13,962 nucleotides of DNA from CAYSHJ01 sp964589725 (GCA_964589725.1 CAZPUJ010000482.1:1-13962), one strand, 5' to 3'. Positions 1 to 7,080 are shown, counted from the stretch's first letter. Notes: generated from the sequence alone by a model not told the origin. Made by a program: numbers and translations.

Positions 1-1
1 C

Positions 2-1027
2 ACCGACCACTGTCATCCCAACCCCGCCGGACATCGAGTGCTGGCCGCCAACATCTTGAACGTGCTGCGCGAAAACAAGCTGGTCGACCTCGTCCAACCA
101 CTGGAGATTCGCAAGGTCTTCGCCGACGGCAAGCACAACGCCTTCACGGGCCTGAGACGCTTTCGCAGCGACTTGTGGTTGGCGTTTCGCTCGGCGAAGG
201 ATCACAACTCGGGCGACGGCGACATCGTCGTGCTGCGATCGAAGGACGCGAAAGAATGGCACGAAGCACTCCGCCTGAACGTCGAGCCGGATGATCGCGA
301 CCCGCAATTCCTGGTGACTGATAAGCGGCTGTTCTTGTACGACATGGCCATGCGCGGCCCGGAGTTGACGACGTACGTCACGTTCACTGACGACGGCGAA
401 ACGTGGTCGAAGCCGCAGGCGGTTTACGAGCCGCGATTCATCGTCTGGAAACCATGCCAGCACAACGGCCGATTCTACTCGGCCGCTCACAAGAAGGACG
501 AGGTCAGCGGCGGCAAAGGTCGTGAAGTGCATCTCATCACGTCCGAGGACGGCCTCGCTTGGAAAAAGATTTCGACGATCCGCGCCGGCAACTGGGAAAG
601 CGAGACGACGTTGCACTTCTCACCCGATCATCAAGCGACTGCATTCCTGCGTCAAAAATACGGCAGCCCGCCCGCCGCGATCTTGGAGTCCACGCCACCC
701 TACGCCGAGTGGATCGAGCGCAAGCCCGACGTCAATCATTTCTCCGGCCACAGCGTCCACACGTTTCGAGGCGTGACGTATCTGCTGACTCGCACGATGG
801 ACTATTCCAAGAAGGAAGCCGGCAGCGCGATCTACATTTATTCCGACGGCAAGCTCACGCCGTATTGCACGCTGCCATCCGGCGGCGATTGTGCGTACCT
901 CGAAGCGGTCGAGGACGGCGCGGGCGAGAGCGGAAATATGCTCGTCAGCTATTACTCGTCGCACGAAGGCTCGACAAATATCTATCTCGCAACCGTCCCG
1001 TTGCAAATGACGCTGGGCGATTTTTGA
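2..1027 (+). CDS. SGNH hydrolase (C-terminal end) fused to a sialidase-like BNR domain, 5' end missing
   Basis: The frame is open to the left edge; the first in-window start-like codon is a GTG at 38, but the 12 codons before it are clearly coding. They read DHCHPNPAGH, which matches the last catalytic block (DxxHP, supplying Asp and His of the triad) of SGNH/GDSL hydrolases. The gene therefore begins upstream with an esterase-type domain. The remaining roughly 325 residues are sialidase-like, with Asp-box-like turns (SKDAKEW, TDDGETW, SEDGLAW, near residues 68, 117 and 169 counted from codon 38) spaced as in a beta-propeller. The protein is probably exported and could remove esters and glycosyl groups from one polysaccharide; that role is inferred. 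I see no complete sialidase active-site arginine set, so it could be a non-sialidase six-bladed enzyme or a binding domain. It ends with TGA about 40 bp before the WD40 tail remnant. Confidence 0.8.
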   Translation, partial: TDHCHPNPAGHRVLAANILNVLRENKLVDLVQPLEIRKVFADGKHNAFTGLRRFRSDLWLAFRSAKDHNSGDGDIVVLRSKDAKEWHEALRLNVEPDDRDPQFLVTDKRLFLYDMAMRGPELTTYVTFTDDGETWSKPQAVYEPRFIVWKPCQHNGRFYSAAHKKDEVSGGKGREVHLITSEDGLAWKKISTIRAGNWESETTLHFSPDHQATAFLRQKYGSPPAAILESTPPYAEWIERKPDVNHFSGHSVHTFRGVTYLLTRTMDYSKKEAGSAIYIYSDGKLTPYCTLPSGGDCAYLEAVEDGAGESGNMLVSYYSSHEGSTNIYLATVPLQMTLGDF

Positions 1028-1065
1028 CGGATGGCACAGCGATGATCCTGACACCGTTGTTTCAG

Positions 1066-1104
1066 GATGGGACGGTGAAGGTGTGGGACGTGCCGCCGAA
1101 ATAA
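1066..1104 (+). pseudogene. Tail remnant of a third WD40-repeat gene
   Basis: Thirteen codons read DGTVKVWDVPPK and stop, which is the end of a WD40 blade as found at the C-terminus of the neighbouring gene (DVKVWDVAPQ, stop at 3390). The DNA after the stop also matches the DNA after that gene. Nothing of the rest of a WD40 gene lies between here and the sialidase stop, so this is the scar of a deleted copy. No start or ribosome-binding site belongs to it. Confidence 0.75.
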
Positions 1105-1161
1105 GCAAAGATCGCGTTCGAGCCGTGATCGGGCATCTGGCACCGCTGCTCGCATTTCGCG
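1072..1161 (+). repeat. Direct repeat, WD40 gene tail plus intergenic DNA, copy 1
   Basis: About 90 bp from the last WD40 codons through the stop and into the spacer (core GCGTTCGAGCCGTGATCGGG) recur at 3358-3448 with only a few substitutions. Further right the two spacers diverge but converge again at the shared CATCCCGGAGG ribosome-binding region. The whole gene-plus-spacer unit was therefore duplicated in tandem. Confidence 0.85.
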
Positions 1162-1214
1162 CCGCATCGCTTTACGCTGTTGTACGACCCATCCACTGGC
1201 CGTTTCGACCATCC

Positions 1215-1220
1215 CGGAGG
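1215..1220 (+). promoter_or_regulatory. Ribosome-binding site that sets the start of the first WD40 gene
   Basis: CGGAGG lies 7 nt before ATG 1228. The same sequence stands before the second WD40 gene. This argues against the TTG at 1180, which would add 16 residues encoded by spacer DNA. Confidence 0.75.
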
Positions 1221-1227
1221 TTCGACG

Positions 1228-3390
1228 ATGAGAGCGAACGATCACAAGCACCGGGTGTGGTGGATGTCCGGAGCGGCGGCGCTCGCGGTTGTCGCGACGA
1301 TCTCCGCACTCTGGATCAACGGGCAAAAGCAAGTCACCGTCAAGTTGGGCGACACCTCTTCGATCTCCGCACTCCCAATGAACGGGCAAAAGCAAGGCAT
1401 CGTAAAGTTGGGGGACGCCGTCACGACCGGTCAAGAGACGCTCACGTCGAGACACGGGATGGCGGCGAGTATGCTTGGGGATTCACCGACCGTCACGACC
1501 GGTCAGGCGACGCTCACGTTGACACCGCGCAGCCAGGTCTATGGCGTGGCGTTTAGCCCGGACGGGAAACGGCTGGCGTCGGCAGGCTCTGATGGGATGG
1601 TGAGGGTGTGGGACGCGACGAGCGGTCAGGAGACGCTCACATTGAGACCGGGGGGCTGGGTCACCAGCGTGGCGTTTAGCTCCGACGGGAAACGGCTGGC
1701 ATCCTCAAGCATTGCACCTAATTCTCCCGGCTGGGTGAAGGTGTGGGATGCCACGAGCGGTCAGGAAACGCTCATGTTGAGAGGGCACAACCGCGACATC
1801 AATTGCGATAGCGTGGCGTTTAGCCCGGACGGGAAACGACTGGCGTCGGCCGGCAACGATCAGACGGTGAAGGTCTGGAACGCCACGAGCGGTCAGGAAG
1901 AACTCAAGTTGAATGGGCACACCAGCGAGGTCACACGCGTGGCGTTTAGCGCGGACGGAAACCGCCTGGCGTCGGCCAGCAGGGATGGAACGGTGAAGGT
2001 GTGGGACGCCACGAGCGGTCAGACCACGTTCACTCTAACAGGGCACACCAGCGTGGTCACGAGCGTGGCGTTTAGCCCCGACGGGAAACGACTGGCGTCG
2101 GCAAGCTTTGATGAGACGGTGAAGTTGTGGGACGCCACGAGCGGTCAGGAGACGCTCACCTTGAAAGGGCACAACCACTTGGTGTTGAGCGTGGCGTTTA
2201 GCCCGGACGGGAAACGGCTGGCGTCGTCAGACAACTTCGGGACGGTGCTGGTGTGGGACGCCACGAGCGGTCGAGCGACGCTCACGTTCGAAGGTTCTCC
2301 ACATCAGGTTGCATATACAACTGAATTTGACCCCACGACTGGGCAGCAGACGCACACGGCGAAAGGTAGTGACTTCGGGCATTGGCACACGGGGCGGGTC
2401 AATAGCGTGGCGTTTAGCCCGGACGGAAAGCGGCTGGCGTCGGCCGGCGACGACGGTACCGTGAAGGTGTGGGACGCCACGAGCGAACCGGAGACGCTCA
2501 CGTTGAAAGGGCACACGGGCGGGGTCTTGAACGTGGCGTTTAGCGCGGACGGGAAATGGCTGGCGACGGCCAGCTCAGATTATACGGTGAAAGTGTGGGA
2601 CGCCACGAACGGTCAGGAGAGGCTCACGTTGAAAGGGCACACCTCTGACGTCAGTAGTGTGGTGTTTAGCGCGGACGGGAAACGGCTGGCGTCGGCAAGC
2701 TGGGATCGGACGGTCAAGGTGTGGGACGCGACGAACGGTCAGGATTCGCTCACGTTGAAAGGGCACACCGGCTGGGTCTTGAGCGTGGCGTTTAGCGCGG
2801 ACGGGGAACGGCTGGCGTCAGCCAGCAGGGATGGAACAGTGAAGGTCTGGGACGCCACGAGCGGCCAGGAGACCCTCACGTTGAAAGGGCACACCAGCGA
2901 GGTCTATAGCGTGGCGTTTAGCCCGGACGGGAAACGGCTGGCCTCGGCAAGCTGGGATCGGACGGTGAAGGTGTGGGACGCCACGAGCGGTCAGGAGACG
3001 CTCACATTGAAAGGGCACACCGGCGGGGTCGTGAACGTGGCGTTTAGCCCGGACGGGCAACGGCTGGCGTCGGCAAGCTGGGATCAGACGGTGAAGGTGT
3101 GGGACGCCACGAATGGTCAGGAGACGTTCACGTTGAAAGGGCACACCGTCAAGGTCTTGAACGTGGCGTTTAGCCCGGACGGGAACCGGCTGATGTCGGC
3201 AAGCCTTGATCAGACGGTGAAGGTGTGGGACGCCACGAACGGAAAGGAAATGTGGACGTTGAAGGGGCACATGCGCGAGGTCACAAGCGTGGCGTTTAGC
3301 CCGGACGGGAAGCGCCTGGCATCCGCAAGCAGAGCGGAACCTCCATACAATTCTTTCGACGTGAAGGTGTGGGACGTGGCGCCGCAATAA
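1228..3390 (+). CDS. Membrane-anchored WD40-repeat protein with 14 blades
   Basis: A 720-residue protein starting at ATG 1228. Residues about 10-30 (VWWMSGAAALAVVATISALW) form one hydrophobic segment after a basic N-terminus, so it is probably a signal anchor with the rest outside the cytoplasm. A linker follows with an internal duplication (ISALWINGQKQ, ISALPMNGQKQ). From base 1510 there are 14 WD40 units, mostly exactly 42 residues, with the consensus TLTLKGHTxxVxSVAFSPDGKRLASASxDxTVKVWDATSGQE. Unit 2 carries an extra APNSPG loop and unit 14 a PPYNSF loop, and about 24 degenerate residues (base 2278 on) separate units 6 and 7. Fourteen units would make two seven-bladed propellers. No enzymatic domain is present, so a binding or scaffold role is inferred; the ligand is unknown. 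Variation between units is concentrated near unit positions 8-13 and 27-30. A paralogue follows 124 bp downstream. Confidence 0.9.
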   Translation: MRANDHKHRVWWMSGAAALAVVATISALWINGQKQVTVKLGDTSSISALPMNGQKQGIVKLGDAVTTGQETLTSRHGMAASMLGDSPTVTTGQATLTLTPRSQVYGVAFSPDGKRLASAGSDGMVRVWDATSGQETLTLRPGGWVTSVAFSSDGKRLASSSIAPNSPGWVKVWDATSGQETLMLRGHNRDINCDSVAFSPDGKRLASAGNDQTVKVWNATSGQEELKLNGHTSEVTRVAFSADGNRLASASRDGTVKVWDATSGQTTFTLTGHTSVVTSVAFSPDGKRLASASFDETVKLWDATSGQETLTLKGHNHLVLSVAFSPDGKRLASSDNFGTVLVWDATSGRATLTFEGSPHQVAYTTEFDPTTGQQTHTAKGSDFGHWHTGRVNSVAFSPDGKRLASAGDDGTVKVWDATSEPETLTLKGHTGGVLNVAFSADGKWLATASSDYTVKVWDATNGQERLTLKGHTSDVSSVVFSADGKRLASASWDRTVKVWDATNGQDSLTLKGHTGWVLSVAFSADGERLASASRDGTVKVWDATSGQETLTLKGHTSEVYSVAFSPDGKRLASASWDRTVKVWDATSGQETLTLKGHTGGVVNVAFSPDGQRLASASWDQTVKVWDATNGQETFTLKGHTVKVLNVAFSPDGNRLMSASLDQTVKVWDATNGKEMWTLKGHMREVTSVAFSPDGKRLASASRAEPPYNSFDVKVWDVAPQ
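1510..3390 (+). repeat. Tandem array of fourteen WD40 units (about 126 bp each)
   Basis: The units share nearly invariant DNA stretches such as GTGGCGTTTAGC, GACGGGAAACGGCTGGCGTC and GTGAAGGTGTGGGACGCCAC. Near-identity at the nucleotide level, including synonymous sites, points to recent duplication or gene conversion between units rather than old repeats held only by protein selection. Confidence 0.9.
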
Positions 3391-3448
3391 GCAAAGATTG
3401 CGTTCGAGCCGTGATCGGGCATGTGGCACCGCTGCTCGCATTTCGCGA
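3358..3448 (+). repeat. Direct repeat, WD40 gene tail plus intergenic DNA, copy 2
   Basis: Partner of the block at 1072-1161. It covers the last codons of the first full WD40 gene, its TAA and the first roughly 58 bp of spacer. Confidence 0.85.
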
Positions 3449-3502
3449 GACTTTAGCTCTATCCTTTTCTACGGGCCATTCGCTTTCCAATTCCACCATC
3501 CC

Positions 3503-3507
3503 GGAGG
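3503..3507 (+). promoter_or_regulatory. Ribosome-binding site of the second WD40 gene
   Basis: GGAGG lies 7 nt before ATG 3515, in the same CATCCCGGAGGTTCGACG context as the first WD40 gene. It fixes the start at 3515 rather than at an alternative start near 3398, which would add residues encoded by the duplicated spacer. Confidence 0.75.
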
Positions 3508-3514
3508 TTCGACG

Positions 3515-4906
3515 ATGAAAGCGAACGATCACAAGCACCGAGTGCGGGCGATCTCCGGAGCGGCGGCGCTTGCGGTTCTCGCGACGATCTCCGTACTCTG
3601 GATCAACGGTCAAAAGCAAGTCACCGTCGAGTTGGGGGACGCCTCTACGATCTCCGCATTCCCCATCAACGGACAAGAGCAAGAGCAAGTCATCGGAAAG
3701 TTGGGGGACGCCGTCACGACCGGTCAGGAGACGCTCACGTTGAAAGGGCACACCAGCAAGGTCAGGAGCGTGGCGTTTAGCCCGGACGGGAAACGGCTGG
3801 CATCCGCAAGCGGAAACTCATCTGCACCCAATTCTCTCGGCGAGGTGAAGGTGTGGGACGTCACGAGCGGTCAGGAGAAGCTCACGTTGAAAGGGCACAC
3901 TCGCCCGGTCACGAGCGTGGCGTTTAGCGCGGACGGGAAACGGCTGGCGACCGCAAGCGAGGATAAGACGGTGAAAGTGTGGGACGCCACGAGCGGAAAG
4001 GAGAGGCTCACGTTGAAAGGGCACAACGGCGGGGTCACGAGCGTGGCGTTTAGCCCGGACGGGAAATGGCTGGCGTCGGGAAGCTACGATCAGACGGTGA
4101 AGGTGTGGGACGCCACGAGCGGTCAGGAGAGGCTTACGTTGAAAGGGCACACCCGCGAGGTCACGAGTGTGGCGTTTAGCGCGGACGGGAATCGGCTGGC
4201 GTCGGCAAGCCAGATTGGACCGGTGAAGGTGTGGGACGCCACGAGCGGTCGGGAGACGCTCACGTTGGAAGCGCAAAACAGCGGGGTCGTGAGCGTGGCG
4301 TTTAGCCCGGACGGGAAGCGGCTGGCGTCGGCCGGCGACGGCGACGGAGAATTCTCGGTGAAGGTGTGGGACGCCACGAGCGGTCAGGAGACGCTCAAAT
4401 TGAACGGGCACAACGGCGCGGTCGAGAGCGTGGCGTTTAGCCCGGACGGGAAACGGCTGGCGACCGCAGGCCACGATTCGACGGTGAAGGTGTGGGACGT
4501 CACGAGCGGTCAGGAGACGCTCACGTTGATGGGGCACACCCGCGCGGTCACGAGCGTGGCGTTTAGCCCGGACGGGAAACGGCTGGCGTCGGCCGGCGGC
4601 GACGACGGTAAGGTGAAGGTGTGGGACGCCACGAGGAAGACGCTCACGTTGAAAGGGCACAACGGCGGGGTCCTGAGCGTGGCGTTTAGCCCGGACGGGA
4701 AATGGCTGGCGTCGGCAAGCGAAGATCAGACGGTGAAGGTGTGGGACGCCACGAGCGGTCAGGCGACGCTGACGTTGACAGGGCACGCTTGGCAGGTCAA
4801 GAGCGTGGCGTTTAGCCCGGACGGGAACCGGCTGGCGTCGGCAGGCAACGATCGGACGGTGATGGTGTGGGGGGTGACGCCGCGCGGAGCTGGACGCGGC
4901 AACTGA
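3515..4906 (+). CDS. Membrane-anchored WD40-repeat protein with 9 blades (paralogue)
   Basis: A 463-residue protein. The N-terminus (MKANDHKHRVRAISGAAALA) is nearly identical to that of the preceding gene, with a single hydrophobic anchor at about residues 13-30 and the same linker (ISVLWINGQKQ, ISAFPINGQEQ, LGDAVTTGQETLTL). From base 3731 it has nine WD40 units of about 42 residues. Unit 1 carries a GNSSAPNSLGE loop like unit 2 of the neighbour, unit 5 has a GDGDGEFS loop, and unit 7 lost two residues where SGQE became RK. Nine is not a multiple of seven, so the ring may be incomplete, eight- or nine-bladed, or seven plus extra. The C-terminus (GVTPRGAGRGN) differs from that of the neighbour. 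It is probably exported and anchored, with a role in binding rather than catalysis. Partner and ligand are unknown. Confidence 0.9.
   Translation: MKANDHKHRVRAISGAAALAVLATISVLWINGQKQVTVELGDASTISAFPINGQEQEQVIGKLGDAVTTGQETLTLKGHTSKVRSVAFSPDGKRLASASGNSSAPNSLGEVKVWDVTSGQEKLTLKGHTRPVTSVAFSADGKRLATASEDKTVKVWDATSGKERLTLKGHNGGVTSVAFSPDGKWLASGSYDQTVKVWDATSGQERLTLKGHTREVTSVAFSADGNRLASASQIGPVKVWDATSGRETLTLEAQNSGVVSVAFSPDGKRLASAGDGDGEFSVKVWDATSGQETLKLNGHNGAVESVAFSPDGKRLATAGHDSTVKVWDVTSGQETLTLMGHTRAVTSVAFSPDGKRLASAGGDDGKVKVWDATRKTLTLKGHNGGVLSVAFSPDGKWLASASEDQTVKVWDATSGQATLTLTGHAWQVKSVAFSPDGNRLASAGNDRTVMVWGVTPRGAGRGN
3731..4873 (+). repeat. Tandem array of nine WD40 units
   Basis: These units have the same framework as the array at 1510-3390, with the same variable positions. 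Individual units match units of the neighbouring gene as closely as units within the same gene, which suggests exchange between the two arrays. Confidence 0.88.
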
Positions 4907-5085
4907 GTGGAAGAGAAGAAACGGGAGAGAAGAAACGGGACCAGCTTCTATTGTTTCGCGTAGCACAAGAAACTCAGGAGAGACATCGAATCAGAGAAGT
5001 GCGTCGTTTTCTGTTTGAGCGTCAACTCTCAGTTTCCTGTGCCTTCGGCACCCGGCTTCTCCGAAGCTGGGCCATCCGACGGACA
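4907..5085. other. Spacer after the WD40 locus: 14-bp duplication and two small hairpins
   Basis: AGAGAAGAAACGGG occurs twice in perfect tandem at 4912-4939. Two adjacent hairpins follow: GTGCC-TTC-GGCAC at 5039-5051 and CCGGCTTC-TCC-GAAGCTGG at 5052-5070. They could slow or end transcription from the WD40 genes, but no T-run follows, so I do not call a terminator. I see no gene here. Confidence 0.5.
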
Positions 5086-5400
5086 CCCGACCCCTCAGGC
5101 GACTTTTGGTTCTTGGCCTTGGTCGCAGAGTCCGCCACGGCGGATCGAAGGTCGCCGTGGGTTTCCACCCATCTGCCGCGGCGGAGCAATCACGCCAAAC
5201 AATCTCGTCGCGGAGCGACGATTGAACCATCTCCGTGCGATCGGCGACCAATTTCCTCCGCGCCGCTGACATCCGCATTCCATCGTCGCTTCGCGACGAA
5301 TCATTCCTGTGTCATCGCCCTCCGTGGGTTGAAACCCACGGCGACCGTCAAATGTCACTCCGCGACGGGCGGCGTCCCGACACGGAATTCCTGCGCGACT
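5086..5400. repeat. Dispersed palindromic element, family A, copy A1 (both arms)
   Basis: The element begins near CCGACCCCTCAGGCGAC and ends near GGAATTCCTGCGCG. Its core, 5148-5350, is a long imperfect inverted repeat. The left arm has GGTCGCCGTGGGTTTC, a CCGC/GCGG stretch and TCGTCGCGGAGCGACGA; the right arm has the same parts reversed (TCGTCGCTTCGCGACGA, then GGGTTGAAACCCACGGCGAC). Each arm also contains small hairpins of its own. It carries no convincing gene. Copies recur near 6466, 7440 and 11010. Confidence 0.85.
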
Positions 5401-5413
5401 GTGGGCTCGGACT

Positions 5414-5445
5414 TTCAGGTCCGACTGACGCTGCGGACGATTTCG
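5414..5445 (+). repeat. 32-bp block shared by two toxin-antitoxin upstream regions, copy 1
   Basis: TTCAGGTCCGACTGACGCTG and the following 12 bases are identical at 7089-7120. The first copy lies about 140 bp before the MNT gene and the second about 45 bp before an addiction-module antitoxin. Confidence 0.85.
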
Positions 5446-5453
5446 CGTATTCT
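5425..5453 (+). promoter_or_regulatory. Possible promoter before the MNT/HEPN operon
   Basis: CTGACG and TATTCT are 17 bp apart, an acceptable sigma-70-like arrangement. At the second copy of the block (7099 on) the 17-bp spacing gives TATCGG, with TATTCT 7 bp further on, so the match is weaker there. This is a pattern match only. Confidence 0.25.
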
Positions 5454-5582
5454 GATCGTTGAAGCCTGATGCTGACGAGGCGTCAAATCCTCAGAATGGC
5501 ACGAGCCTCTTTCGACGAGTCACGGCTTGGCGTATGCTGCTGGTCATCTACGTCGCAGGCATGACCCGAAAGATCAGAGACG

Positions 5583-5969
5583 ATGAGCCGCGTCACCAAA
5601 CCGTCTGACAGCGATTCCGTCGCGGAATGGACGCAGTTGCGTCCGCGCGTGACCAAATCTTTGCTGGCGGGCATTGTGCAGCGCATCGTGGAAAAGTTTC
5701 GGGCGGAGAAGATCGTACTGTTCGGTTCGTATGCGAATGGTGTTCCCGACCGGGACAGCGACGTGGACTTGCTGGTTGTGATGGAGTCGAAGGAGCCCAT
5801 GAGTCAACGCATCCGGCGCGTCACCGAAGTGGCCAAAGTGCGGTTCTTGCCCATGGACATCGTTGTGCGAACCCCGGCTGAGATTGACGAACGACTCGCT
5901 ATAGGGGACTTCTTCATCGCCAACATTCTCAGCACGGGGAAGGTGCTTTATCAGCGCGACGCTCGTTGA
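5583..5969 (+). CDS. Minimal nucleotidyltransferase (MNT), antitoxin of an MNT/HEPN pair
   Basis: A 128-residue protein. The motif FGSYANGVPDRDSDVDLLVV (residues about 47-66) is the GS...DxD signature of the polymerase-beta nucleotidyltransferase fold, with metal-binding Asp60 and Asp62 and a likely third at Asp92 (MDIVV). All three are intact, so it looks catalytically competent. In characterised MNT/HEPN systems the MNT protein neutralises the HEPN toxin, in some cases by adding AMP to it; that role is inferred here from the fold and from the HEPN reading frame immediately downstream. ATG 5583 is the only good start, although the ribosome-binding site in front of it is weak. The stop lies inside the next coding region, so translation of the two is probably coupled. 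Confidence 0.88.
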   Translation: MSRVTKPSDSDSVAEWTQLRPRVTKSLLAGIVQRIVEKFRAEKIVLFGSYANGVPDRDSDVDLLVVMESKEPMSQRIRRVTEVAKVRFLPMDIVVRTPAEIDERLAIGDFFIANILSTGKVLYQRDAR

Positions 5970-6333
5970 CGAATGGGTCGCCAAAGCCGACGCAGATTAT
6001 CGCAGCGCCACGGCGCTCAATCGACGCCGCAAGGAGCCGGTGCCGGACGTTGTCTGCTACCACTGTCATCAATGCGCGGAGAAGTACTTGAAGGCTTATC
6101 TTCTCGCGCGGGGAATGACGCCGCCGCGCATTCATGATCTGGAAGACTTGCTCAACTTGTGCGTCCTGCATGACGCGGCTCTGGCGACACACCTTCTACT
6201 CGTGCAGGCGCTCAACCCTTTCGGAGTCCAAATTCGTTATCCGGGCATGTCAGCCACGGTCGCTGAAGCCAAGGATGCCGGCAAAACTGTTCGCCGATTG
6301 CGAACCGTGATGCGACGTGCGTTGGGGCTGTGA
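5950..6333 (+). CDS. HEPN-domain protein, toxin partner of MNT, with no canonical start codon
   Basis: HEPN family (PF05168 type): the helix DEWVAKADADYRSATAL, then CHQCAEKYLKAYLLARG, IHDLEDLLNLC and a C-terminal RYPG segment followed by a helix. HEPN proteins paired with MNT are RNase-like toxins or MNT partners. I do not see the RX4-6H motif of ribonuclease HEPNs, so RNase activity is uncertain. The frame is closed by TAG at 5902, and between there and the first helix there is no ATG, GTG or TTG. The first is a GTG at 6040, which would remove the first helix. The best-placed codon is ATC 5950, preceded at 6 nt by GGGGAAGG (5936-5943) and overlapping the MNT gene by 20 nt. Either a rare ATC start is used or the start codon has been lost. 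Confidence 0.75.
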   Translation: MSATLVDEWVAKADADYRSATALNRRRKEPVPDVVCYHCHQCAEKYLKAYLLARGMTPPRIHDLEDLLNLCVLHDAALATHLLLVQALNPFGVQIRYPGMSATVAEAKDAGKTVRRLRTVMRRALGL

Positions 6334-6391
6334 CCCGTACCTGACGTTCACGATACTCGCTTTGATCGAACGAGAACGCGGGGCCGGGCAT

Positions 6392-6462
6392 GCGAATTTC
6401 AGAAATTGCCGCCAGCCGGTTCTGCACTTCCCAAGCTCGCAACGCTCATTTCTGAAATTCGC
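6392..6462. repeat. Perfect 15-bp inverted repeat
   Basis: GCGAATTTCAGAAAT at 6392-6406 is the exact reverse complement of 6448-6462, with a 41-nt loop. The right half (TTTCTGAAATTCGCAC) adjoins the left end of palindrome A2 and recurs in nearly the same form at the left end of A3 (about 7452-7468). It may therefore be the outer edge of that element. Confidence 0.7.
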
Positions 6463-6465
6463 ACA

Positions 6466-6764
6466 ACCGACCCCTCAGGCGACTTTCGGCTCTTGGCCGT
6501 GGTCGCCGAGTCCGCCGCGGCGGATCGAAGGTCGCCGTGGGTTTCAACCCATCCGCCGCGGCGGAGCCATCACGCCATACCATCTCGTCGCGGAGCGACG
6601 ATTGAACCATCGCCATGCCACCGGCTGCCAAATTGATGCGTGTCGTCGTCACCACACATTCCATCGTCGCTCCGCGACGAACCATTCGCGCGTCATCGCT
6701 CCGCCGAGGCGGATGGGTTGAAACCCACGGCTACCGTCAAATGTCGCTCCGCGACGGACGGCGT
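6466..6764. repeat. Dispersed palindromic element, family A, copy A2 (most complete)
   Basis: This is the clearest example of the family. The left arm at 6528-6610 and the right arm at 6655-6738 are reverse complements over most of about 80 bp, with a central segment of about 40 bp (TGCGTGTCGTCGTCACC and flank). After the right arm another GTCGCTCCGCGACGG hairpin occurs. Family B element B1 follows directly. I see no gene in it. Confidence 0.85.
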
Positions 6765-7080
6765 CTCGCAGTGGTCCGTTCGTGTTGTTGCCGTTCGTCA
6801 GCGCGGAAAGGGAGCGTCCTCCGCCACAACGTGGCATTCCTATGCCAGCCCAGGCCATCGGCCTGGGTGATGGTCGGAACAACCAAGAGGAAGCCCCAAC
6901 GGGGCGGCCCCAAGCATTGTTCGTCATCGTCGATGAGGTATTCCCTGTTGGTCAAATTTGGTGTCGCCCCGTTGGGGCTTCCTGATCTTCATTGGGATTG
7001 GCCTCCCAGGCCGATGGCCTGGGCTGACATAGGATCGCCCCTTCGGGACTGAATCGCGGCGGGGGTCGAGTCTTCAGACT
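6765..7080. repeat. Dispersed palindromic element, family B, copy B1 (intact)
   Basis: The left arm (about 6838-6907: CCTATGCCAGCCCAGGCCAT, then GAAGCCCCAACGGGGCG) pairs with the right arm (about 6965-7034: CGCCCCGTTGGGGCTTC, then GCCGATGGCCTGGGCTGACA). About 57 bp of loop lies between them. The outer flanks GTTCGTCAGCGCGG and CCCCTTCGGGACTGAA belong to the element, because they recur in the split copy at 8519 and 10433. Confidence 0.85.

Noticed and set aside
1180..1227. Upstream TTG start for the first WD40 gene
   Set aside because: The ATG at 1228 has CGGAGG at 7 nt and the paralogue has the same arrangement; the extension is spacer sequence.
1510..4873. CRISPR-like regular repeats
   Set aside because: The regular 126-bp spacing is a coding WD40 array, with no short repeat and unique spacer pattern and no cas genes.
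3818..4966. Long minus-strand open frame opposite the second WD40 gene, and similar ones opposite the first
   Set aside because: It is the regular antisense translation of the 126-bp repeat (recurring PFPVRAKRHA), with no start signal; the sense strand has clear WD40 protein.
5039..5070. Rho-independent terminator after the WD40 locus
   Set aside because: Two small hairpins are real, but no T-run follows them.
6040..6333. HEPN protein starting at GTG 6040
   Set aside because: It would lose the first HEPN helix (DEWVAKADADYRSA), and no ribosome-binding site precedes it.
6317..7052. Several small frames of 70-145 codons within the palindromes
   Set aside because: They are low-complexity arginine- and proline-rich translations of repeat DNA in every frame, without ribosome-binding sites, and vary with each repeat copy.
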